A stretch of 30,510 nucleotides of DNA, from assembly GCA_946616385.1 (NCBI GenBank), contig CAMOIZ010000003.1:1-30510 (forward strand), in the 5' to 3' direction. The notes beneath the pieces were generated by a model. It saw only the letters and a list, made by a program, of their open reading frames with translations. It was not told where the DNA came from and ran no database searches. Positions 23,093-30,510 of the stretch are shown one piece after another. Numbering within the stretch: position 1 is the stretch's first letter; each line of letters begins with the position of its first letter. This DNA is from an uncultured Bacteroidales bacterium. Lineage in GTDB: Bacteria; Bacteroidota; Bacteroidia; Bacteroidales; UBA932. Both the position numbers and the translations under genes were made by a program.

Positions 23093-24783
23093 CAGTCTTC
23101 GCTTGTTATGAGTTTGAGTTCTTCGCGGTACGCCGCGAGTATCCTGGAGCGGGAAATAAAACCAAGGTAAATCCTTTCGTGTGTAATTACGGGCAATCTC
23201 CACACTCCTGTCCGGTCGAATTTGCGCATAACGCTTTCCATCTTCTCGTCTTCGAATACGAAATCGAGCGGAGCATGCATGAGATCACGTACGCGGAGTT
23301 TGCCGAATGTCTCGGATTCGAACATGTGCTTGCGGATATCGTCCATTTCAAGCATACCGACGAAACGTCCGTCGGAATCAAGCACCGGGAACACCGCCGC
23401 AGTGCTTTCCGAAATCAATTGTGAGACGTCCTCGAGGGCGGCATCCTCGCGCAGGCGCGGATACTTGTCGCGGACAAGGTCACGGGTTTTGAGCAGGGTG
23501 AGCACCGCCTGGTCGTTGTCGTGTGTGAGCAGGTCGCCGCTCTGAGCGATACGCTTCGTATATATGGAGTATCGTTCGCGAATGCGGGTTACCCCGTAAG
23601 AGACGGTGGCACAGAGAATCAACGGCAGCAGCAAGTCATATCCTCCGGTAATCTCGGCTATGAGGAAAATCGCCGTCATGGGAGCCTGCATGACCCCCGC
23701 CATCAGACCGGCCATTCCTACAAGCGCGAAATTCTGTTCAGGAAGAGCGATGCCGAGCAGGTTGGAACTGCGAGCGATGATGAAACCGAGTATCGCTCCT
23801 TCAAACAGAGTAGGACCGAATGTTCCTCCCACGCCTCCTCCTGCATTCGTCAGTGTCATGCTCACAACTTTCAACAACAGGACCAGCACCAGGAAAAGCG
23901 GCAGGCCCCATGGGGACTTGAACGGCGACAGTTCTTCACCGCCCAGCAGCCGGCTCACGGAATCGTAACCCTCGCCGAAGAGCGGAGGGAAAAGGTACAC
24001 CAGAAGGCCCAGTCCGGCCGCACAGACCATCCAGCGAACCCAGGGGCTGCGGAGGTGTTTCTGTATCCTGTCTTCGAGCCAGAGAGTGAAGCGGGTGAAA
24101 TAAAGCGAAACTCCTCCGCAGAATACGCCCAGTACCAGATAGAAAGGCAGGTTCTCCAAGCTGAAAGGGGCCAGCGTACATGCAAAAGGCGACTCGGTTC
24201 CGACGAAAATATACGAAACCACGGTAGCCGTAAGGGTCGAAATCAGCAAAGGCATGATCGAACTCATCGAGATATTGAAAAGTAGTATCTCGAGAGTAAA
24301 AAGGACCCCGGCCAAAGGCGCCTTGAAGATCCCCGCGATCGCACCGGCAGCTCCGCAACCGAGAAGCACCGTCATTCCTTTATAGGACAGTTTCGCCTTG
24401 CGGGCGATGTTGCTTCCGAAGGCTGCTCCTGTGTAAACTATAGGGGCTTCCGCTCCCACCGAGCCTCCGAAGCCGATGGTGAGTGCACTGGTAAGCAGCG
24501 ACGACCACATGTTATGAGCCTTGATGCGGGATTCGTTCCGCGAAACTGCGAGCAAGACTTTGGTTACGCCGTGTCCGATGTTGTCCTTTACCACGTAGCG
24601 CACTATCAGCAGGGAAAGCAGCATTCCGATGGCGGGAAAAAGAAAATGCCCGGAATGAAAACAGCCCTGTACAAGGGCTATTGTCTTTTCGAGCACAACC
24701 GCAGCCCCTCCGGAACAAAGCCCTACAAGGAAGCTGAGTATCAGAAGTTTAACCGACTCGCTAAGCTTGAAAAAAGCTTTCAT
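23092..24783 (-). CDS. CLC-family chloride channel/transporter with CBS domain pair
   Basis: A 563-residue membrane protein with the CLC fold followed by two C-terminal CBS domains (about 420-550; VFPVLDSDGRFVGMLEMDDI and WRLPVITHERIYLGFISRS contain the two core motifs). The gating glutamate is kept: Glu112 in GSVGAEAPIVYTG. The third pore motif is GGVGGTFGPTLFEG. Two usual exchanger residues differ by alignment to E. coli ClcA: the GSGIP serine motif reads GHGVT, and the intracellular proton glutamate reads Ile in LAGVLFTLEILLF. The CBS pair suggests regulation by adenine nucleotides. Start is ATG 24783, five bases after the small acidic protein gene, and the stop overlaps tex. Confidence 0.92.
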   Translation of the reverse strand: MKAFFKLSESVKLLILSFLVGLCSGGAAVVLEKTIALVQGCFHSGHFLFPAIGMLLSLLIVRYVVKDNIGHGVTKVLLAVSRNESRIKAHNMWSSLLTSALTIGFGGSVGAEAPIVYTGAAFGSNIARKAKLSYKGMTVLLGCGAAGAIAGIFKAPLAGVLFTLEILLFNISMSSIMPLLISTLTATVVSYIFVGTESPFACTLAPFSLENLPFYLVLGVFCGGVSLYFTRFTLWLEDRIQKHLRSPWVRWMVCAAGLGLLVYLFPPLFGEGYDSVSRLLGGEELSPFKSPWGLPLFLVLVLLLKVVSMTLTNAGGGVGGTFGPTLFEGAILGFIIARSSNLLGIALPEQNFALVGMAGLMAGVMQAPMTAIFLIAEITGGYDLLLPLILCATVSYGVTRIRERYSIYTKRIAQSGDLLTHDNDQAVLTLLKTRDLVRDKYPRLREDAALEDVSQLISESTAAVFPVLDSDGRFVGMLEMDDIRKHMFESETFGKLRVRDLMHAPLDFVFEDEKMESVMRKFDRTGVWRLPVITHERIYLGFISRSRILAAYREELKLITSED

Positions 24784-24788
24784 TGCGA

Positions 24789-25160
24789 TTACTCGCCGTC
24801 GGCCGGATCGTCGTCACCTCCGTACTGCGAGATGTTGTCGTCCGGGAGAGGACCGGCACCGGGATCGGCATCTGCCGAAGAACCTGCTACCTGCTCGTTC
24901 TCGGCATTCTCCTCACCTTCAAGCCAGCGTTCGATGTCCTCCATGTCGTCGGTCTCTACCTTGATTTTGATCAGACAGATGGAATCGGGCATCTCTATGG
25001 TAACCGCATAGAAAGGCGTACCGTCAGGCTTGGTGTATTTTGTAAGATCTTGGAACCAGTCGTTGAACCCGCCCGGATACTTCTCGTTGAAAGCCGCAGC
25101 GAGTTCGTCCGACATGTTTTCGTAGCTGATTACGCGTCTTTTCTTGTTGTCTTGTGGCAT
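24789..25160 (-). CDS. Small acidic protein of unknown function
   Basis: A 123-residue cytoplasmic protein. The N-terminal part (RRVISYENMSDELAAAF, then WFQDLTKY, FYAVTIEMPDSICLIKIKV) forms a small alpha/beta unit; the C-terminal third is a strongly acidic, probably disordered tail (DADPGAGPLPDDNISQYGGD). From memory similar short proteins occur widely in Bacteroidales, but no function is known to me. The start at 25160 is preferred over longer readings that run into argS. A promoter-like box lies just upstream, so it may begin a unit with the CLC and tex genes; the CLC gene starts five bases after its stop. Confidence 0.75.
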   Translation of the reverse strand: MPQDNKKRRVISYENMSDELAAAFNEKYPGGFNDWFQDLTKYTKPDGTPFYAVTIEMPDSICLIKIKVETDDMEDIERWLEGEENAENEQVAGSSADADPGAGPLPDDNISQYGGDDDPADGE

Positions 25161-25177
25161 AGCGAACAATTTTGCTG

Positions 25178-25185
25178 CAATTATA
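25178..25185 (-). promoter_or_regulatory. Possible -7 promoter box between argS and the acidic protein gene
   Basis: The minus strand reads TATAATTG, one mismatch from TAnnTTTG, with a TTG about 20 bases upstream, inside the 58-base gap after argS. It could start a separate transcript for the acidic protein, CLC and tex genes. Confidence 0.45.
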
Positions 25186-25218
25186 GAGCAAACTTTTCTA
25201 ATTTGCAATAGATAAAGG

Positions 25219-26988
25219 CTACATTCTTTCCGGAAGTTTGATTCCGAGCAGATCCATCGTTGCAGCAAGTACCTCAGACACAGTGCTGATAAGGTTCAGA
25301 CGCATGGCTCTCACAGATTCGTCGCTTTCACGGAGAATCTGGGTGTCGTGGTAGTACTGGTTGAATTCCTTGGCCAGATCATAGGCATAAGCCGCCATGA
25401 CTGCAGGCGAGAAGGAGGCGGCCGCCTCGGCAAGTTTCTGCCTGTAAAGATTCAACAACTGCACTATACGGATCTCCTTTGCACTGAGTTCCGGAGAACC
25501 GGATGCTGTCGCTTCAGCTGAAAGAGATCCGCAGTCCGATCCCCTGTCAGGGCCGGAAGACCGGCCTGCTTTACGCAATATGCTGCGTATACGGGCGTGG
25601 GTATACTGAATGAAAGGACCAGTATTGCCGTTGAAGTCGATGGATTCCTTGGGATTGAAAAGCATCTTCTTCTTGGGGTCTACCTTCAGTATGAAGTACT
25701 TGAGGGCCCCGAGGCCTATCATCCGGTAGAGACGGTCCTTCTCTTCTTCCGAAATGTCGGCCAACTTGCCCGATTCTTCCGACGTCGCTTTCGCTTCCTG
25801 ATACATGCTTTCGATAAGGTCGTCGGCATCGACAACGGTTCCTTCGCGGGACTTCATCTTTCCTTCGGGGAGTTCCACCATTCCGTAAGAAAGGTGATAA
25901 ATGCGGTCCGCCCAGTCAAAACCGAGTTTGGCGAGCACCAGTTTCAGCACCTGGAAGTGGTAGTTCTGCTCGTCGCCGACCACGTAAACATGCGAATCGA
26001 GATTGTATTCGGCGAATCTGCGTTCCGCAGTTCCGAGATCCTGGGTCATGTATACGGATGTTCCGTCGGAGCGCAGCAGGAGCTTGCGGTCGAGCCCGTC
26101 GGCGGTGAGGTCACACCACACGCTTCCGTCGGGATCCTTCACGAATACACCCATATCCAGTCCTTTCTGCACCAGCTCCTTGCCAAGCAGATAGGTATCG
26201 TGTTCGTAGTAAACTTTGTCGAAACTGATGCCAAGGGCACGGTAAGTCTGGTCGAACCCGTCGAAGACCCATCCGTTCATGGTCTCCCAGAGTTTACGGA
26301 CTTCCGGATCGCCTTGTTCCCATTTCACCAGCATCTCGTGAACATCGTCGATTACCTCCGGATGCTCCTTCTCGAGTTTGGCATAGGCGACATAGCAGTC
26401 TCCTACAAGATGATCGCCTTTCTTCCCGGTAGATTCAGGAGTGGCACCATCGAAACACTTCTGCCAGGCATACATGCTCTTGCAAATATGCACTCCGCGA
26501 TCGTTCACCAGAGTCGATTTGATCACCTCGTTTCCGGCAGCAGACAGCAGCCGGCTCACGGAGTCGCCGAGAAGGTTGTTGCGGATGTGCCCGAGATGAA
26601 GGGGCTTGTTGGTGTTGGGCGAAGAGAACTCCACCATTATCCTCTTGCCGGTAGCAGGAAGTTTGAAATAAGACTCCCCCGCTTCCCTGATACCCTGCAG
26701 AACCTCTTGCCAATAAAGATTGGAAAGACTGAGATTCAGGAATCCCTTTACACTGTTGAAAGCGCTGATTTCCGGGCACTTGGCAAGCAGCCACCCGCCT
26801 ATTGCAGAGCCTGTGGCATCCGGTGCGGCATGACTTATTTTCAAAAGAGGAAAGACTACAAGCGTGTAGTCTCCCTCGAATTCCTTGCGTGTTACCTGCA
26901 CTTGAAGGGTGGCAGGATCCACCTCGGCATTATATAATTCCTTGACGGCTTCCGCCGCCTTTGCAGCGATGAACTGTTCCGGTGTCAT
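25219..26988 (-). CDS. argS: Arginyl-tRNA synthetase
   Basis: A 589-residue class I aminoacyl-tRNA synthetase that charges tRNA-Arg. It has an N-terminal additional domain (1-110), the ATP motif HLGH (131-134) in NTNKPLHLGHIRNN, the KMSK-like loop EGKMKSREG, and the C-terminal anticodon-binding helical domain ending LLGIKLPERM. A short Gly/Ser-rich stretch (GRSSGPDRGSDCGS) precedes the anticodon domain and looks like a local expansion at a surface linker. The start is six bases after the rpoD stop, so it shares a transcript with rpoD and htrA. Confidence 0.97.
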   Translation of the reverse strand: MTPEQFIAAKAAEAVKELYNAEVDPATLQVQVTRKEFEGDYTLVVFPLLKISHAAPDATGSAIGGWLLAKCPEISAFNSVKGFLNLSLSNLYWQEVLQGIREAGESYFKLPATGKRIMVEFSSPNTNKPLHLGHIRNNLLGDSVSRLLSAAGNEVIKSTLVNDRGVHICKSMYAWQKCFDGATPESTGKKGDHLVGDCYVAYAKLEKEHPEVIDDVHEMLVKWEQGDPEVRKLWETMNGWVFDGFDQTYRALGISFDKVYYEHDTYLLGKELVQKGLDMGVFVKDPDGSVWCDLTADGLDRKLLLRSDGTSVYMTQDLGTAERRFAEYNLDSHVYVVGDEQNYHFQVLKLVLAKLGFDWADRIYHLSYGMVELPEGKMKSREGTVVDADDLIESMYQEAKATSEESGKLADISEEEKDRLYRMIGLGALKYFILKVDPKKKMLFNPKESIDFNGNTGPFIQYTHARIRSILRKAGRSSGPDRGSDCGSLSAEATASGSPELSAKEIRIVQLLNLYRQKLAEAAASFSPAVMAAYAYDLAKEFNQYYHDTQILRESDESVRAMRLNLISTVSEVLAATMDLLGIKLPERM

Positions 26989-26994
26989 TCTATT

Positions 26995-27855
26995 TTATCC
27001 CAGGTAAGATTTGAGCAACTTGCTTGCAGAAGGTTTCTTGAGTTTGCGGATGGCTTTCTCCTTGATCTGACGGACACGTTCACGTGTGAGGTCCAGACGT
27101 TCGCCGATCTCTTCGAGAGTCATTTCCTGACATCCGATACCAAAGAAACTCTTGATGATCTCCCTTTCGCGGCCGGTGAGAATCTGCAGGGCACGTTCGA
27201 TCTCGATGCTGAGACTCTCGTTGGTAAGACCCTTGTCGGCCATGGGGCTGTCGTCGTTCGGCAGCACGTCGAGCAGGCTGTTGTCTTCACCTTCGACAAA
27301 AGGTGCATCCACGCTGACATGGCGTCCGCTGACGCGCAGGGTGTCGGCAATCTTGTCCTGAGGGATATCGATCATCTCCGCAAGTTCGTCGGTGGACGGC
27401 TGGCGTTCGTGCTCCTGCTCGAACTTGCCCAGCGCCTTGTTGATCTTGTTCAGCGAGCCCACCTGGTTCAATGGCAGGCGGACGATCCTCGACTGCTCGG
27501 CGAGGGCCTGAAGGATGCTCTGGCGTATCCACCACACGGCATAAGAGATGAATTTGAAGCCGCGGGTTTCATCGAATTTCTCGGCGGCCTTGATAAGCCC
27601 GAGGTTGCCTTCGTTGATCAAATCAGGAAGGCTAAGCCCCTGATTCTGATACTGTTTTGCAACAGATACCACGAAACGGAGATTAGCCCTCGTGAGTTTT
27701 TCCAACGCCACCTGGTCGCCTTTGCGGATGCGCTGTGCCAGTTCTACTTCCTCTTCCGGTGACACCAACTCTTCACGGCCTATTTCCTGGAGGTATTTGT
27801 CCAGCGAGGCGCTCTCGCGGTTGGTGATCGACTTTGTAATCTTTAATTGTCTCAT
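26995..27855 (-). CDS. rpoD: Primary sigma factor of RNA polymerase
   Basis: A 286-residue sigma-70 factor, the short primary form typical of Bacteroidota without region 1.1. Region 1.2 begins at about residue 16 (SLDKYLQEIGREELVSPEEE); region 2 has NLRFVVSVAKQYQNQG, GLIKAAEKFD and FKFISYAVWWIRQSI (promoter -7 recognition and melting); region 3 includes LPLNQVGSLNKI; region 4 has LTGREREIIKSFFG and the helix-turn-helix EEIGERLDLTRERVRQIKEKA. This factor should be the one that reads the TAnnTTTG boxes in this window. It lies six bases after htrA and six before argS, in one tight operon. Confidence 0.97.
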   Translation of the reverse strand: MRQLKITKSITNRESASLDKYLQEIGREELVSPEEEVELAQRIRKGDQVALEKLTRANLRFVVSVAKQYQNQGLSLPDLINEGNLGLIKAAEKFDETRGFKFISYAVWWIRQSILQALAEQSRIVRLPLNQVGSLNKINKALGKFEQEHERQPSTDELAEMIDIPQDKIADTLRVSGRHVSVDAPFVEGEDNSLLDVLPNDDSPMADKGLTNESLSIEIERALQILTGREREIIKSFFGIGCQEMTLEEIGERLDLTRERVRQIKEKAIRKLKKPSASKLLKSYLG

Positions 27856-27861
27856 TCTTTA

Positions 27862-29316
27862 TCATTCGTCTTTCGCGAAGCCGAAGTAGACGGACCTTCC
27901 TGTGGCGTCGACGCCCTCGATGTAAATGGCCCTCTTGCTGCGGTACGCAATGTCTACAACATCACGAGGCTTCGAGACAGGCTGGTCGTTCACATAAAGG
28001 ATCACGGTGCCGTCGGTAGCGCCTGCCTTGGCAAGCTTGCCGTTTCCGGCGGAGACGATCTCGACACCCTTCTTGATGCCAAGCGCGGCGAGTCTTTCCT
28101 TGGATGCCTCATTGAGCAATCCTCCATAGAAAGCGGTAGCTCCGTCCTCGGTCACCGTCCCGGTAATCTGTTCACTGTCCTGGAACGTGACTTCGAGAAA
28201 CTTCTCTTTTCCGTCGCGGAGCACCTTGACGGTCGCTTTGTCGCCAGGGTGGAAACTGTTGACCTTTTCCTGAAGTGCGGAAGGAGACTTGATGACAGTG
28301 GAATCGATGGAAATGAGAATGTCTCCCTCCTTGATTCCGGCCTTGTCTGCAGCTCCGCCCTTCGAAACCTCGTTAATATATACTCCTTCAAGCGAAGAAA
28401 GTTTCATTTCTTCGGCAATTTTTTCGGTAACGGGGCTCATGGCCACACCGAGTTTCGCACGTTTCACGCTGCCGAAGTCGATGAGGTCACCCACGATCTT
28501 CTTGACTATGTTGGAGGGAACTGCAAATGAATATCCTGAATATGCTCCGGTCTGCGACACGATTGCGGTGTTGATGCCGACCAGTTCGCCGGCCTTGTTC
28601 ACGAGTGCTCCGCCAGAGTTGCCGGGATTGACTGCGGCGTCGGTCTGGATGAAGGATTCGATCCTGAACTCGCCCGTGGTATTCGGCATCGAACGGCCCT
28701 TGGCGCTCACGATACCGGCAGTGATGGTGCCGCGGAGCTGTTCTCCGAGAGGAGATCCGATCGCAAGGACCCACTCGCCGAGGCGGAGTTTGTCGGAATC
28801 ACCGATAGGAAGGATGGGCAGTCCTTCTGCATCTATCTTGATGAGGGCCACGTCCGTAGCAGGATCCGTGCCGACCACCTTCGCTTCGTAGACCTTGTTG
28901 TTGTTCAAGGTGACCTCCACCTTGGTGGCGCCCTGCACCACATGATTGTTGGTCACGATGTAGCCGTCCTGACGGATGATGACACCGGATCCGCTCCCCT
29001 GCTGTTCACGTTCCTGGGTCTGCGGGAACTGGTCGCCGAAGAAAAACTTGAAGAAAGGATCGATCGAATACTGCTGCATGCTCTTGATCGTGACCTTGAC
29101 GAAAACGACTGCATCCACGGCGGATTCCGCAGCGTAAGTGAAGTCGGGATAATTGTCTTGTGCCAAATTGACAGTACGGTATGCCGATCCGTCAATGGAG
29201 TATGTCTGTGTCTGGGATGTCGGTACGGCCTCGGGCTGATTGGCTTTTACGATACCGAATGCCGTAAGTCCGCTTAGGAGGACTGATGCAATTACTGTTA
29301 ACATATTCTTGCTCAT
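27862..29316 (-). CDS. HtrA/Do-family periplasmic serine protease
   Basis: A 484-residue envelope protease and chaperone that handles misfolded proteins. An N-terminal hydrophobic segment (MLTVIASVLLSGLTAFGIV) acts as signal or anchor. The trypsin-like domain has the full triad: His125 (TNNHVVQG), Asp155 (DPATDVALIKID) and Ser234 (NPGNSGGALV). Two PDZ domains follow: PDZ1 (LEGVYINEVSKGGAADKAGIKEGDILISID) core around 325-355, and a more divergent PDZ2 towards the C-terminus (GVEIVSAGNGKLAKAG). It is the first gene ahead of rpoD and argS, with a promoter box about 44 bases upstream. This fits DegP/DegQ; which one is not decidable. Confidence 0.95.
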   Translation of the reverse strand: MSKNMLTVIASVLLSGLTAFGIVKANQPEAVPTSQTQTYSIDGSAYRTVNLAQDNYPDFTYAAESAVDAVVFVKVTIKSMQQYSIDPFFKFFFGDQFPQTQEREQQGSGSGVIIRQDGYIVTNNHVVQGATKVEVTLNNNKVYEAKVVGTDPATDVALIKIDAEGLPILPIGDSDKLRLGEWVLAIGSPLGEQLRGTITAGIVSAKGRSMPNTTGEFRIESFIQTDAAVNPGNSGGALVNKAGELVGINTAIVSQTGAYSGYSFAVPSNIVKKIVGDLIDFGSVKRAKLGVAMSPVTEKIAEEMKLSSLEGVYINEVSKGGAADKAGIKEGDILISIDSTVIKSPSALQEKVNSFHPGDKATVKVLRDGKEKFLEVTFQDSEQITGTVTEDGATAFYGGLLNEASKERLAALGIKKGVEIVSAGNGKLAKAGATDGTVILYVNDQPVSKPRDVVDIAYRSKRAIYIEGVDATGRSVYFGFAKDE

Positions 29317-29359
29317 ATCTTGTTTTTTTAATAGTCTTTGCCCGCTGTCTTAAAAAATC

Positions 29360-29367
29360 AAAAGATA
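29360..29367 (-). promoter_or_regulatory. -7 promoter box of htrA-rpoD-argS
   Basis: The minus strand reads TATCTTTT, one mismatch from TAnnTTTG, leaving a leader of roughly 35-40 bases before the htrA ATG. A -33 element is not clear. Confidence 0.5.
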
Positions 29368-29392
29368 TGCCAGAATTTTCATCATTAATTGC

Positions 29393-29400
29393 TATATTTG
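29393..29400 (+). promoter_or_regulatory. -7 promoter box of dnaN
   Basis: TATATTTG matches TAnnTTTG exactly. The dnaN ATG is at 29442, so the leader is about 35 bases; its first bases can form a 5-bp hairpin (29405-29409 with 29414-29418). Confidence 0.65.
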
Positions 29401-29441
29401 CAGTTACCTCTAAAGGTAGATTTAAATAAAAAGAACGATAT

Positions 29442-30510
29442 ATGGAATTCAATGTTTCAAGTGCAGAATTGCTGAAAGCCCTGACGGATGTCTCGAAAGC
29501 CATCCCCGCCAAGACAACCCTCACCATCCTGGAGAATTTTCTCTTCGTGCTCAAGGGAGAAAGCCTCGAAATAACGGCTTCCGACCAGGAACTCACCCTC
29601 CGCACAGTGGTTTCGGTAGAGAATGTGCAGCAGGAAGGCAGCATAGCAGTGCCTGCAAGGCAGATGATAGACCTTTTCAAGACCCTTCCCGACCAGCCGG
29701 TGAACATCCACACCACATCCGATTCTTCTTTCGAATGTGTGTGGTCGAACGGTAATTCGGCGCTCCCCTATTTCCCGGCGGAGGATTTCCCGGAGATCAA
29801 GGGTGCAGGAGAAGAGGCCCAGAAGATCGTCATCCCTGCAGACAATCTCGTGGACGGCATCAGCAGCACGATTTATGCTACCGCCGACGACGAAATGCGC
29901 CCTGCCATGAACGGTATCTTTTTCGATATCGCCCCCGAATCCACCACCTTGGTAGCATCCGACTCCCATAAACTCATCTGCTACACGACCTCCGATGTCC
30001 AGGCGGCGCAGCAGGCATCGTTCATCCTTCACAAGAAGCCGGCCGGAGTGCTCAAGGCCATCGTCGACAAGGCGGACGGCGACGTCACCGTCACTTTCGA
30101 CAATGCGACCGCCGTATTCAATTTCGGACAGACCATGATGGTTTGCCGTCTGGTCGTGGGGAAATACCCCAGATACCGCGACGTCATTCCTCAGAACAAC
30201 GCCAACATCCTCAAGATCGACCGTGCTTTGCTGCTCGGCACCGTACGCCGCGTGGCAGTTTGCGCAAACAAGGCTTCGAATCACATCAAATTCGACCTGA
30301 AGGCCGGCCAACTTGAAATCACCGCACAGGACCTCGGTTTCGCAACGGAAGCTTATGAAAAACTCGAATGCGACTACAACGGAACCGACCTCACCATCGG
30401 ATTCAAGTCTTCGTTCCTCATCGAGATACTCAGCAACATGAGTTGCGAGACGGTGGTGATGAAGTTCGCCGACGCCCGCAGGGCAGCGCTGATCGTTCCC
30501 TCCGAGGAAG
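29442..30510 (+). CDS. dnaN: DNA polymerase III beta subunit (sliding clamp), 3' end cut by window
   Basis: The first 356 codons of the ring-shaped clamp that tethers the polymerase to DNA. It begins MEFNVSSAELLKALTDVSKAIP, with the typical LTILENFLFVLKGESLEITASDQELTL, domain 2 (VIPADNLVDGISSTIYATADDEMRPAMNGIFFDI) core and the domain 3 start YPRYRDVIPQNN. About 15-20 residues are missing at the C-terminus compared with family length (about 374). The reading frame is open through the window end. Its loader subunit delta is encoded at 7878-8918. Confidence 0.96.
   Translation, partial: MEFNVSSAELLKALTDVSKAIPAKTTLTILENFLFVLKGESLEITASDQELTLRTVVSVENVQQEGSIAVPARQMIDLFKTLPDQPVNIHTTSDSSFECVWSNGNSALPYFPAEDFPEIKGAGEEAQKIVIPADNLVDGISSTIYATADDEMRPAMNGIFFDIAPESTTLVASDSHKLICYTTSDVQAAQQASFILHKKPAGVLKAIVDKADGDVTVTFDNATAVFNFGQTMMVCRLVVGKYPRYRDVIPQNNANILKIDRALLLGTVRRVAVCANKASNHIKFDLKAGQLEITAQDLGFATEAYEKLECDYNGTDLTIGFKSSFLIEILSNMSCETVVMKFADARRAALIVPSEE

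Noticed and set aside
25597..26937. 446-codon open frame antisense to argS
   Set aside because: ArgS motifs are intact on the other strand and the antisense product resembles nothing; likely a by-product of codon use.
29405..29418. 5-bp hairpin in the dnaN leader as a regulatory element
   Set aside because: Too short to separate from chance without comparison to relatives; only mentioned with the promoter.

Overview
The window reads as chromosomal DNA of a Bacteroidales bacterium (phylum Bacteroidota), most likely a gut-type anaerobe of medium G+C content. The evidence is a recurring Bacteroidota -7 promoter box (TAnnTTTG) before tRNA, tmRNA and protein genes, near absence of Shine-Dalgarno sequences, a short primary sigma factor without region 1.1, lipoproteins with Bacteroidota-style signals, and a tmRNA tag ending NYALAA. 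I cannot fix the genus. Gene density is very high and no mobile element, CRISPR array or prophage is visible. Apart from the tmRNA gene, no stretch above about 300 bases lacks a gene.

Layout: (1) 1-3978: a minus-strand tRNA-Pro with anticodon AGG, divergent from an envelope operon of a lipoprotein with a glutamine-amidotransferase-like fold, SppA protease and a small secreted protein. (2) 3980-7798, minus strand: an ABC-2 exporter pair (ATPase and permease) followed by a 5'-nucleotidase split into two lipoproteins. (3) 7878-12931, plus strand: six genes that overlap or nearly touch: holA, a lone HsdR_N-type nuclease domain, a CCA-adding-enzyme family gene, a XerC-like recombinase, hpf and a lipoprotein. 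(4) 12988-14478: tRNA-Ser, a small protein with a dockerin-like calcium loop, a polyprenol-phosphate glycosyltransferase and tRNA-Val, with clear terminators. (5) 14538-20489: the glycerol pair glpK-glpF, a divergent glycosyltransferase and a GH31 glycosidase. (6) 20556-20949: tmRNA. (7) 20957-29316, minus strand: htrA-rpoD-argS followed by a small acidic protein, a CLC chloride transporter and tex. (8) 29442-end: dnaN, cut by the window edge.

Most genes are housekeeping: replication (holA, dnaN), tRNA maturation and charging (CCA enzyme, argS, three tRNAs), ribosome rescue and hibernation (ssrA, hpf), transcription (rpoD) and envelope quality control (htrA, sppA). I found no obviously new multi-gene system. 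The points most worth a second look are the nuclease-like gene wedged by overlaps between holA and the CCA enzyme gene, the secreted amidotransferase-like lipoprotein, the A34 tRNA-Pro, the split 5'-nucleotidase, the CLC protein lacking two usual coupling residues, and the small calcium-loop protein.
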